From Pegea sp. RAD2-039 (taxonomy: Eukaryota > Chordata > Thaliacea > Salpida > Salpidae), in the NCBI GenBank assembly GCA_034620365.1, contig JAQGEQ010000308.1:1-64000 (forward strand): a stretch of DNA of 64,000 nt, given 5' to 3'. The position numbers were made by a program, and so were the translations under genes. The notes under the pieces were generated by a model that saw only the letters and a program-made list of their open reading frames with translations, was not told the DNA's origin and ran no database searches. Each line of letters starts with the position of its first letter. Position 1 is the stretch's first letter. Shown here piece after piece: positions 11,112 to 23,200 of the stretch.

Positions 11112-12038
11112 CTAAGAAGCTAGCAGACTGACTTCTTCATAATTAAGGTTAATCCGTCCAGATTGGTTTGTATCTTTACGTCGAAAACTATCAGTTAATT
11201 GATGAAGAGTCACACAAACTTGAATGAAATAATCAAAATCAATAGAATTGGATGATGTCTTATCAAAAGTTCTTACAATCAACGAACAGAAGTCATGAGA
11301 CCTAATAATCAAATATAAGGGGAAAAAATTGATAGAATTGAGAGGTAGACTTACAAATGATAACCAAATGTAGTTAGAGATGTATGTAGCTCATTACAAT
11401 CAATACTTCCTGATTTATCTTGATCAAAACTATCAAAACATTTTCTCCATTGATGTATATACTTCCACAAATCAGAAAACTCATAAACATTGATACTTCC
11501 ATCTCTAGTTGAAAGAAATAAATCAATTTACAACAGATTTATCAGTGATAGGACTTACTTGTCTCGATCAAACATCCCAATAAGCAAACGACACGTTTCT
11601 CGGTTGAATTGTTTCATGTGATTCGTGATCAGAGCCTCACGGAGTTCATGAGATGTGATCTTTCCGGATTTATCTTGATCTACATCCTTTACAAGAAGAT
11701 CAAGGATTTCTGCATTTAAAGAAATTGAATTTTTACCTGAAACCATGTATATACATTTGGGTCTATTCCTGGTGGACAGCCTGGTGGACCATATCCACCT
11801 GGTGGACCATATCCACCTTGGTTGTGGCCCTTTTAAACAAAATCTTATAAATAGTTTATATTTGATTCAATTTTTTATTTAAAATAATTTTAAAACTTAT
11901 AAATCTCTAAAAACCTTTTCTTAGGTTTGTAATATATTTATCATTAATTATAATATTTATATACAACTTAAACATTTTTAAATATCAAATAAATCAGTAT
12001 TTATTTCAACTCACATTATATCTTTGATTGTAGGACAT
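11112..12038 (-). CDS. PEF1: Peflin-like penta-EF-hand calcium-binding protein
   Basis: Five coding exons (12015-12038, 11737-11829, 11559-11686, 11355-11504, 11112-11301) give 194 residues. After MSYNQRYN comes a short Gly/Tyr/Pro tract (GGYGPPGGYGPPG), the hallmark N-terminus of peflin, much shorter than in vertebrates (human 284 residues). Then PPGIDPNVYTWFQ leads into EF-hand 1, DVDQDKSGKITSHE. EF-hand 3 is DQDKSGSIDCNE. The C-terminus FDYFIQVCVTLHQLTDSFRR is diagnostic of peflin rather than ALG-2 or sorcin. Peflin heterodimerises with ALG-2 in a calcium-dependent way at ER exit sites. The second intron is 50 bases and its acceptor is tgtaaag; the alternative acceptor inside it would leave a 27-base intron and disrupt the EF-hand alignment. 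Confidence 0.93.
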
Positions 12039-13698
12039 CAAAAGTTATTAGAAAAAAATAAAAACTGAAATAACTTAAGTTTAAATTAAATATTAAAAGT
12101 TTAAATGAATAAATTGCTAAGAGCTTTATACAATTAAAAGTTATAAAAATATTTTTTTTTCTTTTTCAGGTTTTATTTGAACTGGTTATAAAATCTAAAT
12201 TTATATCAATAGTCAAAAAAAGTAAAAATTCATCTAAATTATAATCTAAATAAAAACAAAATATTATGAAATTGCTAATATAATTCATATAAAGTATAAA
12301 ACGCAGATATCTACACTAATTGCTAAAAAAAATACAAAAAAATACAAACATAATCACAATAAATTAATTTTTTAATAAATTTTTAAAGTTTGTTAATAAT
12401 AATAATAATTAAGTTACATAATTTAAAAAGATTATTTCATAAAAGTAAATTTTATTTTATTATTATTACAATTGCAATAATAATAATCATGTGACTAGAA
12501 ATTAAAGAGGGAGTTTTTGGCGTTTTTTAAATCTTAACTAGATCAGACACAAAAGTTAACAAATATTTCAAAACTTTTAGATATTGCTCAAATAACATCT
12601 GATTATTGTTTAAAATAATTTGATCCAGATGATGTAGGAGACTGAAGAGCCTATTGCTACTAACACTTGCCTTACTAGCTTCTTTAAAAGCTTCGTCAGT
12701 TTTTCTATTTGATCATTTAATAAACATAAAACATTTGACTTTACAGGTTCACCAACTTGTCACAAATAGCTTGTATTTTCTATGATATATTTTTATATTT
12801 ATAAATATTAATAGCTGATTAACTACTTATAAAACTTACTTTTCTAACAAATAAGCATTTACAAAAACTGCCTTTCCCATTAGTCCTTCCTTCAAGTTAT
12901 ACCAGCTCAGATGATACACATTACAGCTTAATAAGCCCATATCACCTGGTACATTAATCAGAGCAAACTTTTTCTCATACCGCAGAATTACTACATATAA
13001 CCAGTTGCCATCAGACATTGTCATGTCGAAGTCGCTCGCGTTGTTCAAGCAGAAGATGAACCGTTATAATATTGCCAACATTGTCATTTCTAAACTGATT
13101 TTTTTATATTATTTATATTATTAACATTCTATGTAAGTGTTCACTATTATATGCTTTGAGGATTACTGAAATATCATGTGTTGCATCTTTTTATACTTAT
13201 AACTAAATAGATGTTATTTGTGAGAATGTGTTAGTGAGAGGTGCTCTCTTCAGGCACCCTCCTTCACATTTATAAATATTTATAAATAAAATTTAAAAAA
13301 AAATTGTTTAGGGGAATACCCTAATCTGTATTATTTGGTGTCTTGAATTATACTTCAAATAATTGAATAATAATAATTGTTTATAAAAATAATAAATAAA
13401 TTTTCAACTTTGTACTTTATAATCAAAGTTTTTTTCAATATCATTTATTCTTTTTTCAGTATTCAGCTATTTTTTCGTTTTAGCTAATAATGGCTTTTTG
13501 CTTTTATTGTTAACTTTGCTTCTTTGTAAAAGTGTTCATCAGTAAAAACAGAAATTTCTTTTTTGTTTATTTATTTGCTTTTCTGATAATTTTGTAATTA
13601 AGTTAAGCTTCATGAATATTTAGTTTTAATATAATGTTTATTTACATAAATATCTTAAAAGTTAAAACTATTTTAAAGATTTTTCTTCTATTTCTAAT
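12039..13698. other. spacer between divergent peflin and TMEM135 genes
   Basis: AT-rich non-coding sequence. It holds a truncated LINE 3' end at about 12929-13290 (separate entry). A TTTCAG acceptor on the minus strand at about 12065-12067 sits 26 bases upstream of the peflin start. The rest, including 13300-13690, is plain AT-rich sequence in which I recognise nothing. Confidence 0.6.
12929..13290 (+). mobile_element. 5'-truncated LINE 3' end, copy 1
   Basis: The plus strand from about 12935 reads SPGTLIRANFFSYRRITTYN then QLPSDIVMSKSLALFKQKMN. This is the standard C-terminus of many LINE ORF2 proteins (R..FFs.R.v..WN.LP.....s.s..FK..ld). It is followed by a conserved 3' UTR with the word agatgttatttgtgagaatg and an AT-rich tail near 13290. 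A second copy with the same start and 3' UTR lies at 59141-59490. The clade is uncertain (CR1/L2-like). An open frame on the opposite strand here is only the complement of this element. Confidence 0.8.
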
Positions 13699-16400
13699 TT
13701 GAATGTGATAAAAATGAATGAAAAAATCTTTTTAAATGACGAAAAAGTCTCATTTTGTCATGGACTTTCATACACATGTTATGAAATTGGACATACTTGG
13801 ACACCAAGTTGTTATCTAGCTGCCTGGCAAACTGCAAAAGACTCCTTTAAGTTCTCAATAAAAGTTTATTGTACTTTTTATGGGGTTAGTTCTCTATATG
13901 AAGTTTTGTGAAATGATTTAACATGAATATTTTTATATATTAATAATTTGTTGATATAAAATTATAAGTATATAATAAGTATATTTAAAGAAATTATAAA
14001 ATGTTTTAAGGTCACTGGATTATTGAAACTTTTGAAGAAGAAGAACAGAAAAAACTTGAAAAAGTTTCTTTTGAAAGAAGTCGCGGGAGTCTTACAGTCC
14101 AGCATCTTCTTATCTTCAAATGGGACATTTTTTATGATATTCTTTTGTATTTACAGGTAAACTTCTAAACTTTTTCAACTTTCATCATCAATTTCTTCTT
14201 CTAGACACCTCTTCAAGAAGTTCTATCGATGGCATGGTGCCTTAGCTGGTTTTTCTACTGGATTCTTCAGTATAATGCTTGAAAGAAAAGCAAGGTCTTG
14301 AACATTTCTGTTATAAAATTCTATTTTCGGCTAAAGTAACTGAAATTATAATTCTTTTTAGGAGGGGACCACTAGCAACATACTGCTGTAATTTGGTGAG
14401 CTTTTTTGTTTTCAAATTTGTTTTCAATAATTTGTGATTTCTTTCAAATAATATTTCTATTTTTGAAGGCATTGGAGACAATTTATAAAATGGCAAAGAC
14501 TAGAAACTATGTAAAAGGTGTAAATAATGGGGAGGTAATTTTTAAATTGAAGTTTTTTTTATAAAAAATATTATATTATTTTATTTATGATTAAGTTATT
14601 TAATAATATATATTATTAAATACCTAATTTCAGGATCATTACATTTAAAATGTTATTTTTTAATTAATTAAATATCAAGATTTTATAACTGAAAACCTTT
14701 TTTACTTTCCAAAAAGTTATTTTTTTTATTTTTGATTCAGAAATTTTAAAAAATTTCCAAAACTAAACATTTTTAACTCTTTTAAATGTAAATTGTTTAA
14801 AAACTTTTTCACTTTCATACAAATCAAGAAATTTTTTTCATTTTTATTCAACAGGTCTTTATTTTCTCAATTGCAAGCGCTGGTTTCATGACTTTATTCA
14901 GGTTTTTCAACATTTTATTTCCAAATTGATTTAACTTTAAACTGGTTTTCTTGCAGAACAAAAGACGGGTTGTCGAAGTGGCTTCAAAGTTCTCTAGAAT
15001 TTATTCTAGGAAAAAATGAAAGTGAAAATGATGAAGAAGAAGAAAGAAGATCTTCAAATGAATCAACAATCCAAAAAATTGATAATTTTATCCAAGAACA
15101 GATTTCCATGTAAATATTTTTTCAAATTTCAAATTTCTATTCTTTATTTCTGAACAAATCTTAGAATTTACAAATTGAAGTAAATTTTAATCATCAACAA
15201 CAAAATATAAATTTCTAAATTAAAATTAGTTTTGATGAAATATTTAAAATCAAATCCAATTTTTAAAATCCACAAAAACCACTTCTGAATTATTTTTATG
15301 AAACTTTTCAACAAAAATCACAATCTGTAGTTCAAAGTACAAAAAGTTTGTTTTCTAATCCTCTTCTAACAACAGATTATCTGAAAAATTCCTGCCTCAA
15401 AAGCACGTGACTTGCAAACACAACCAAGGATGTCTCTTTTATGTCCTGGAGGTTTGGCAACTTCAATTTGAACCTTAAAATTGAATTTTATATTTCAGGG
15501 GATCATCAAGCAATTTGTTGTTGGGTATTTCATCGAAGTCTTCATGAATATAATCCAAAGATTAAGATCAGGAAGATTAAAACCAATCTTTACAACTCCG
15601 GCTCTTGCCTTTTTTCTTTCTACTTACGTTGGATTATTTAGAGTAATCTCAAATCTAACAGCTTCAATTTTTAACTTTCAATTTTGAAGTTTTCAAACTG
15701 CTTGCTTCGTTGGGTTCTTGGAAGAGACTTACCATCTTTACTTGGAGCAATCTCAGGATTGATTGCAAGTCCAGCCTTCTTCTTCTACAAGAGCACGACT
15801 ATCGCGTTATACTTTTTATGCAAATTAATTGAGGTTCAAGCTGTGAAATTTTATCAAAATTTTCCAACAATTTTTTTTAGGTGATTTGTTGTAAGTTGGT
15901 GGCAGAGAAATATATTAGTGAAGTTCCTCATTTCGATGTTTTGATGTATTCTTCAGCTCTTGCTGTTATATTATCTGCTGTAAGTCATCAACTTCATCTC
16001 AGCAACTAATCAATTTTGAATTTTAATGATTTTTCTTTCAGGCGTGGTTAGAACCTCATAACATCAGACCCGGTTATTGGAAGTTTTTGTTAGGTGTTAG
16101 TGGATACAGGTGAAACTTTTTAATCAAATTTTAATTTTCAAAGTTAATTATTAATAGTTTGTTTGATAATTACTAATCAATTAATTTCTATTCATATTTA
16201 AATGAGATTTTATTAAAAATTATTTTTAAATTTTGAAAAACTTTTATTCCAGGTTCCCTTTGATGTTTCGTAAAATTCTTTCTGAATTTCTTCCTGATCA
16301 AAACACTCTTTATATCAATTATATTCCAAATTTAAAGGAAAAATATATTCAATCCACAAAAGTTTTACAATTTGTTACTAAATTTGGTAAAATAATGTAA
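13699..16400 (+). CDS. TMEM135: TMEM135-like peroxisome/mitochondrion membrane protein
   Basis: Twelve coding exons: 13699-13884, 14011-14156, 14205-14294, 14362-14395, 14469-14534, 14855-14901, 14957-15109, 15376-15451, 15499-15642, 15690-15833, 15881-15979, 16042-16109, plus a last one at 16253-16400. The product is a multi-pass membrane protein. The N-terminal cysteine-rich motif CYEIGHTWTPSC is nearly identical to the CYEIGHTWHPSC of TMEM135. Later blocks match too: RWHGALAGFSTGFFSIMLER, TKDGLSKWLQSSLEFILGKN, CKHNQGCLFYVLEGIIKQF, SGLIASPAFFFYKSTTIALY and RPGYWKFLL. The family (Tim17-related) acts in peroxisome and mitochondrial dynamics and lipid handling. Start: the ATG at 13699 or the in-frame ATG at 13714. 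Unlike most neighbours, no clear acceptor precedes the start. Confidence 0.94.
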
Positions 16401-19400
16401 AAAATGACAAAATTTTAATCAAAATATATTCAAGTCATTTTTTTCTAAAATCAGTTAAGTGGTTTCTATTTATTCCTAACTTTTTTAGCTAATTTTTAAA
16501 TTTAATATTTCTATGTTTTCACTTTTTCTTCAGCAATATCAATATATGAAATTTGATCTTTTACTAATTTGTGATTGGTTAGTTCAAACAGATCTTGTGA
16601 TTTTTTAGGTCTCTATAGTTCTTTGATTCAATCTTTCATTATTAGAATTGATATAAATAAATTTGTTGATTATTTTTACTTTGTCATATTTAAACTATAA
16701 ATAATTTAGAAACAAAAAAATATATAAAAAGTAAAGAAAAGGTGTTGGTTTGTATCTTCAACACAAATGTTGGTTTTATTTTGATGTTGGAAATCTGGAA
16801 AGCTTTTCTTGGGTACTAGGACTAAAATTAGAAAAAATAGGAACACTGTAGACATAATTAAAATATAAATTAACAGAATAAGTTGATGGTTGGAAGTAAT
16901 ATCATTTAATTGTCAACAAAATTACTCGAATCATTTTTCATAAAGTTGTAAGAGATTTTGATGAAGTTTTGATATCTCATTAAAAACTGTAGTCTGCTGT
17001 ATGTAGTAGTAGCTGGTAAAGTTGTTGAATGATAAACCTCTGAGGTTTACAAACCTAAACAAATAATTTACATGATGAAGTCATTTAGAACCTTTTTGCT
17101 TCCATAAAAATCAGATGTAGTTGATTAGAGTTTGAAGATTTCTTAGAAATATTTGTTGGTAGCTAACTTAAGTTGTCTAGAAGATATAAGCTGGTATACT
17201 CTAAAGCAAATGAAAGGGTAATCAGAAAGAAAAGAAAAAAAAGAGTATTTTTCAAACAAAATTAATAAAGTACAAGTCCAATTCTTGAATACAATGTTAG
17301 TGTATGGATGCCATATCAAGTTGGTGATATAAAAAAATCGAGTCTGTTCAGTTAATTGAAATCGCATGACTTGCTATAAATTGCTCCAAATGAAACATCT
17401 TAATGTAGAACTTTAGAGCCACAAGCTAGTAGACTCCAAATCAGCAATCAGTTTATTACAAAGAGTTTGGCATCATCGGCTAAGAACATTGAAGTTTCAG
17501 AATCATTTAGTGGCGAAGAAGAGTCTGTAACGTAATTAAAGAGGAGAGGGCCTTTCTTTGGGGACCATAGCCAGCTAAATGATCTTTTTGAAGTTATTTC
17601 TTTATTCTTCAACACTCACCGACAAACTTACTAGTATAGAAAGACAAGCTAAGAAAGAACTTTTGTTCCTTTGTTTTAAAACCAACAGTTTTAGAATCAT
17701 TCGTATTTTTTGGACGTTTTGGTAGAAATTTTGGAAAGCTTGCTGCTTACAAAGTAGTTTTGCTTTATAAGGACCTAAATTCTGAGAGTAAATTTATCGT
17801 CAAGTGTTTAAATTACCTAAAGAAAGGTCCTTAAATATTACTGTTATGTTAAAAGCTTGTTTAGGAGCTTTATAGCTGTCACCACACTCGCCTTACACCT
17901 TGAAAGTACTGAATTCGCGCGCAGGCGGAAATCTATTTCTATTCAAAACCAAAGTTGGTACCTCATAAGCAGTTTGTCGCTGTACTCAGTGTCTTTCCAG
18001 AAGCTCCTGCTTGTTGGTGTGGAGAGTGGAATCCTGCTGCATGGGCAATAACTGGATATCTATGATTTCTGCCCTGGCTTACAGTATGTCCGTTTAATAA
18101 TAATAATAATTATATAATTATTATTATTTAAAAACTGACCAAAGTTAAAGAAGAAACAAATGCTAGTAATTTTATATTTAAGAATTCAGTTGGTTGCCAA
18201 TTCACAAAAACTTGATACCAACTTTTTAGATTTTGTTTTAGTTTTGATTTTTCTTTTCAAAAATTATATAGTGTTTCTTTTTTCATGCTTTGCGAGAGAA
18301 CTTACTAATGCTAGGCAGGCTTTACTATGTTAGAGACTTTAAGAGCTTAGGAGTTATTACTTAAAATTCAGGTTTATATATTTTCTAGTTCATAATTTTT
18401 AAACAAAAATTTTTTATTTTTATTTATTAAAGATTTAATTATCATAAAATATAACTAAATATTAAAGCTTGTAGAAGTACCTTTAATAAGGAAACCTAGG
18501 ACAATCAGGTGAGGATAATTTGATTTTAAGACATAAAAATGTAATTTATGATTAATTTTGTCAAATGTGTGATATATTTGAATTGAGTAGCAGGTAGATT
18601 ATTTTACCGCAAAAGTAAAAGTAACGTGATGTACAAGTTTTTCGCAAATCGTGTTTTTTTTATATGCCCAGTGTATTGTACCTTTTATATGTAATCTTTT
18701 GTTTCTTACTGTTGTTGTTAGCCACTTATTGCGACTGAATAAAGTTCTTTTAAGAGTTTATTTTTATTATATATCAGTTAAAATCTAAAATAAAGTCTTC
18801 AGAAACAAAAATATAGTCTACTGTTTAAACTGAACATTCTGAAATAAAAAGTGAAAGTTTTGACAAAGTTTTGAACTAATTATTAAAATATCAATTATAT
18901 ATCAAATAAATACGTATCTTGTCATTTGGAAAAATCAGAATTTTAACAGCAAACACAAAGTGTTGGTTTTTCGTTTGTATTTTAAGCGGTTAATTGTAGT
19001 CTGCTGTCCAAGGAGAGAATTGAATTTATTATTTTTTGATTTTTTACCTTATGTCCAAAGAACTGTTTACTTTGTGTCACATATGCCCAAGAAAATTAAT
19101 GTACAAAATAACTTTGTTGTTAAAAAACCTTTAAATAAAAACTAAATTAGAAAAGAAAAAGTATATGACTTTTAATTAAAAAACCAGTAACTCTATTTAG
19201 AATAAAATTTTTAAAGGTTTAAGAAAAAACAGCTCGGTTACTTTTACAATTAAAGATAATTCATGACGAAATAAGATGTTATTTTAAAACCTGGTGAAAA
19301 GTGTGCTTTCTATAATTCGCTGTAATGACTAAAGCAAATTTTTTTATTGTTAAAATGATAAGTTTTGATTCTGTTGCAGTATTTTAGTAAGATAATAATA

Positions 19401-20226
19401 AAACTGAACTATTTTGCCATTTAAAGCTTTATAAAAATATAAAAAAAATAGAATAATAAAAACTGTTTGTTTTTTTATATGATGGTACACTGAATTGTTT
19501 AAAAGAAATTTAAATAAATTTTATAATAAACCACTTTGGGTCAAAAGTTGCTTTTTAGTATTTAGCCAATTTATTTAGTAGCGCGCGTCGTTCAACCAAA
19601 ATTTCGAAATTGATTGTAGTAAAATTGATCTCTCTTGTTTTGAATAATTATTCTTTTAAAATTATTTTAATTGTTTTTATTATTAATTTTATTATTTTTA
19701 CTTATCATTGGCGCCTTTTTAGATATGTAGCTATTAGCTTATGTGCTTCTAGTCTTTCCAAACAGTAATTACTTCATAAAAAGGATTTTTTTAATGAAAT
19801 AATTTTAGTCCATCTTTATTTAATTATTTTTTTATATTTTTTATTTTTAAATAAAATTTGTTTACGGCAGTTGATAATCTCTTGTGTTTATATTATAAAT
19901 TAATATAAAATATTTTAGTTTATCTAGTTTTAAGGTTTTATTTACCTATATACCATTACACTTTGAAAATTTAGAATAATTTTTACTAATACTTTAAAGC
20001 TGTATATATTTTGTTAACTTGTATAAATACTTTTGTGTATATTTCAGTTTTTAAATATTTTCTTTCTAATTTAATTTTATAGAAATGTATTTTATTCATA
20101 CTTTTTATATATAAAAAAATAGTTGAATAAAAAGTTGATTAAAATTTTTATGAAAATTTATTTAAATAAGTTTAAACAACTTTTCTTTTTTTTCAGTTTT
20201 TAATTTTTGTTTCATTTAAAAATCTG
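16401..20226. other. long spacer with a decayed LINE and unknown repeats
   Basis: Largely AT-rich non-coding sequence. A reverse-transcriptase relic lies at about 16940-17600 (minus). A GC-richer island at about 17850-18090 looks like an old repeat but I could not identify it; it abuts an ATAAT-rich tract at 18090-18130. From 18130 to 20190 I see no feature. A strong acceptor (cttttttttcag) at 20196 lies 30 bases before the zinc-finger gene start. Confidence 0.5.
16940..17600 (-). mobile_element. decayed LINE reverse-transcriptase relic
   Basis: Read on the minus strand from about 17590, the frame gives KKGPLLFNYVTDSSSPLN and then SETSMFLADDAKLF. This matches the LINE reverse-transcriptase block GPLLFLIYINDL......LFADDTKLF, with the catalytic ..ADD. 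motif preserved. Downstream, to about 17140, lies a disrupted C-terminal part ending LISSRQLKLATNKYF. The 17140-17180 word recurs at about 6900-6970, so the same family left at least two relics in this window. Stops and frameshifts make it inactive. Confidence 0.75.
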
Positions 20227-23200
20227 ATGATGGAGTTGAATGTTTTATTTTCAAAGTAAATAAATAATTTCATCATTTTATTAAAAATAAATTTGTAACT
20301 AACAACTTTTTTATATTTTAAATATTCAATTTTTTAGGAGACTTTTAAGGATATTGGATCCCAAATTTGGAAAACTTTTCTGTAGTCTAACAGAAAGTGA
20401 CTTGACTAATAAAGACTATTTGAATAATAAGCTCATGAGTTATCTAAGAAATCTTGATTGTCAGTTTTGGGATGTGACTCCTGAACTGAAAGCATTTATG
20501 GAAAATAAAGAAACCACAAATTGTGATTATTTAAGTATTAATTATCAAATTGTTATTTAACTGAATTTGCTTTTAGTTGGTGGACTTTTTGAAATTGAAT
20601 CAGAATTAGAACTGGCAAAATATCGATTTTATTTCTTGCTGAAAAAAGATCCAATCAAGGCCTTAGAGTTTGGAACTATTGCTTTAGAAAATCAATCTGT
20701 AAGTTAATTCTTTCTAATTATGATATTAAGCTATTTTTTTATAATTTGATTTAAAACTCAAATAATTTTTTATATCTAAAGATGTTAGAACAATTTAAGT
20801 GTGTTATATACAATGATTTTTTATATTTATTTCATCAGCTAAGAAATGATGATGTATTTATAAGGATGTACCTCAAAGCTTTATTTGAGCAAAGCGTGGA
20901 TATCTGTGCAATGTCTGTGAAAAACGTGATGAAAAAGATAGGGATTAATCAGATGTTAAATGTAATTCTATCCTCAAATATTTAACTTTTATTAATAATC
21001 TTTCTATTTTCAGATCATAAAAAGTAAATCATTCAGTGCATCTGATAAAGTTAAAATCCTAGAGTTTATATATTCTGGAAATTTTGTGCTTCATCTAAAT
21101 GAAAGGTATATAATCGAAAGATTTAATCTTTTTCTTTAATATTTTCCTTTTTGTTTCAGTATCAGAATTTTAGAAACATCTAGAAAGATGTTAGAACCAA
21201 AACAGTTCTATGGTGTTTTAGAAAACTTTCTTTTACAAGATGATAGTAAATGCACACCTTATGAAAGTCTGGTTGTTGCTCATTATATACAAGATAGAAT
21301 GGTTGCTATCATCTTGAAATAAATGTTCATAAAAATAATTTTAAAAATATAATTTTAGGATGAATCAGAAAAAGTTTATGAGCTCCAGATGAAATTCACT
21401 ATTTGCTCTCTTCAGAGGTTAGATCAAATCCATTTTTATTGGAAAGATAAAACAGATGGTGAAAAGCGAGCAACAACACAAGTTCTAAAGACATGTGCTA
21501 AGATGTTTGCGGGATCTTATGTAAGATTATCTTTCATCTGCTTCAACTTTACAACTTTTTATTTGCAGATTGCCTGTTTATCTTCACTTTATTTGTTTAT
21601 CTTAAATCCAAACTTACCCAACTATGCAGCAGTGGTTAGATGTTGGTTGGCTCCTTTGAATAAAGCAACTGATAAAGCAATTTACATCACTGGATCCTTG
21701 CTGTAAATCCCAAATTCTTCTTCTTTCGATCATCTAAATCTGCTTTTTTCAGCGACCAGTTTTTTAACTACCATACCACTTGTTTGAAGTCATCAAATAT
21801 TTTCGAGCAATTGAAGAACTACTTCCAAGTTACAGACGGATTCCTCAATTGGTTGGTTGTCAGAAACTACTGCAAAGTCATCAAAAAACTTGCAGATCCT
21901 TCAGCTTCTATGGAAAAGTTTTGGGTCCTTGAAGGAACTGTCCAATCGAAGACGAAATATTCAGATTCAGAAAGTAAGTTGAAAGTGATCTTAAAGGAAA
22001 ATCTGATCCTGGATGTTCACAGATCGCCCATATGAACGTTTCCATCCAAGACTCATCGAACACTCTCTAAAACACAGAAAAGATTTGATGAAAAATGAAC
22101 GCGTTTCATCGACTCGATTAACTGAACTGTTGCCAATAGCAACCACGACAACGATACCAACTGTATCTACCAACAACCAGACCACCAATTTAGACCATTT
22201 GTATGACTTTGCGCTGAAAACAGTCAATAACAGGTCTGTTTTTTTTCGAGCTATTTCTAAAAATGGTTTTAACAAATTTATCTTTTAGTAATCTTGTACC
22301 TTCGTTGATGGATATGATTAGAGGCGACGTAGAAGAAGTGGAGACTGAGGATAGAGGTAGAAAGACGACTGAAGAGTTTTTGAGACTAAATCTTTTGTTT
22401 TTGTAGAACTTTTGGATTGTGGTTACAAATGTATGATTTGTAAATCTGTAAGTTTTTCAACTTCTTCTTCATCTCTTTTTCTAATCTTCTTCTTATAGAA
22501 GTCTTTCGCTAGTGAAAGATTGGTTGCTAGGCATCTGATGCGTCATCAAAACGACGCGAAAAGTCCTGAATCTTTACAAAAGATTAAATGTCAAGATGAA
22601 AAGTGTCTACATCATTTTTTGTAAGAAAATCTTCAATCTTCAAACATCTTTTCTTCATCTTACTCTTCTTTAGAATTTGTACCGATGGATCCACATCACA
22701 GGTGATTTTCGAATGTCCTTTTTGCTCCACGAAGTTTGAAAAGGTCTTAGATTTGATAGAACATCAACACATCAACCACCAGGTGATTTAATTGATGAAA
22801 TCTCATCAAATGTGTCTTTAACTCATCTCTATTTGAAGACTACTCTGAAGTCAGATGAGAAAAAAACAAAAATTGATTTTGGAAATCCTCAAGATGTAGA
22901 AAGACACGAGAAAGAGCGCGTAAAAAGTTTAATGATGAAGATTAAAGAGCAATTAGAGTATTTGGAATCGAACAATTTGATCCCAACTCGTTTACACTTC
23001 AACAAGAAAAGGTAAATAAGATATTTGTAGAAAGTCATCAACTGATTCATCATATTTCAGTAACAAAGACATTCAATTGGTTGTTTCTGCACGATTTAAA
23101 GAAACTTTACCATTTGTAACGATCTCATCAACTCTAAATGATCCTAAAACCCCGTCAAATATCAAATTCAATCTGTACAAGGGATTAACTGACATGATGC

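Noticed and set aside
11700-11737. A 27-base intron in the peflin gene
   Set aside because: The acceptor 23 bases further on gives a 50-base intron and restores an exact match to the first EF-hand, so the shorter intron is unlikely.
12836-13048. Minus-strand 70-codon open frame
   Set aside because: It is the complement of a LINE C-terminus that reads correctly on the plus strand and recurs at 59.2 kb.
21991-22275. Minus-strand 94-codon frame
   Set aside because: Complement of a zinc-finger gene exon that joins its neighbours in phase. No conserved motif.
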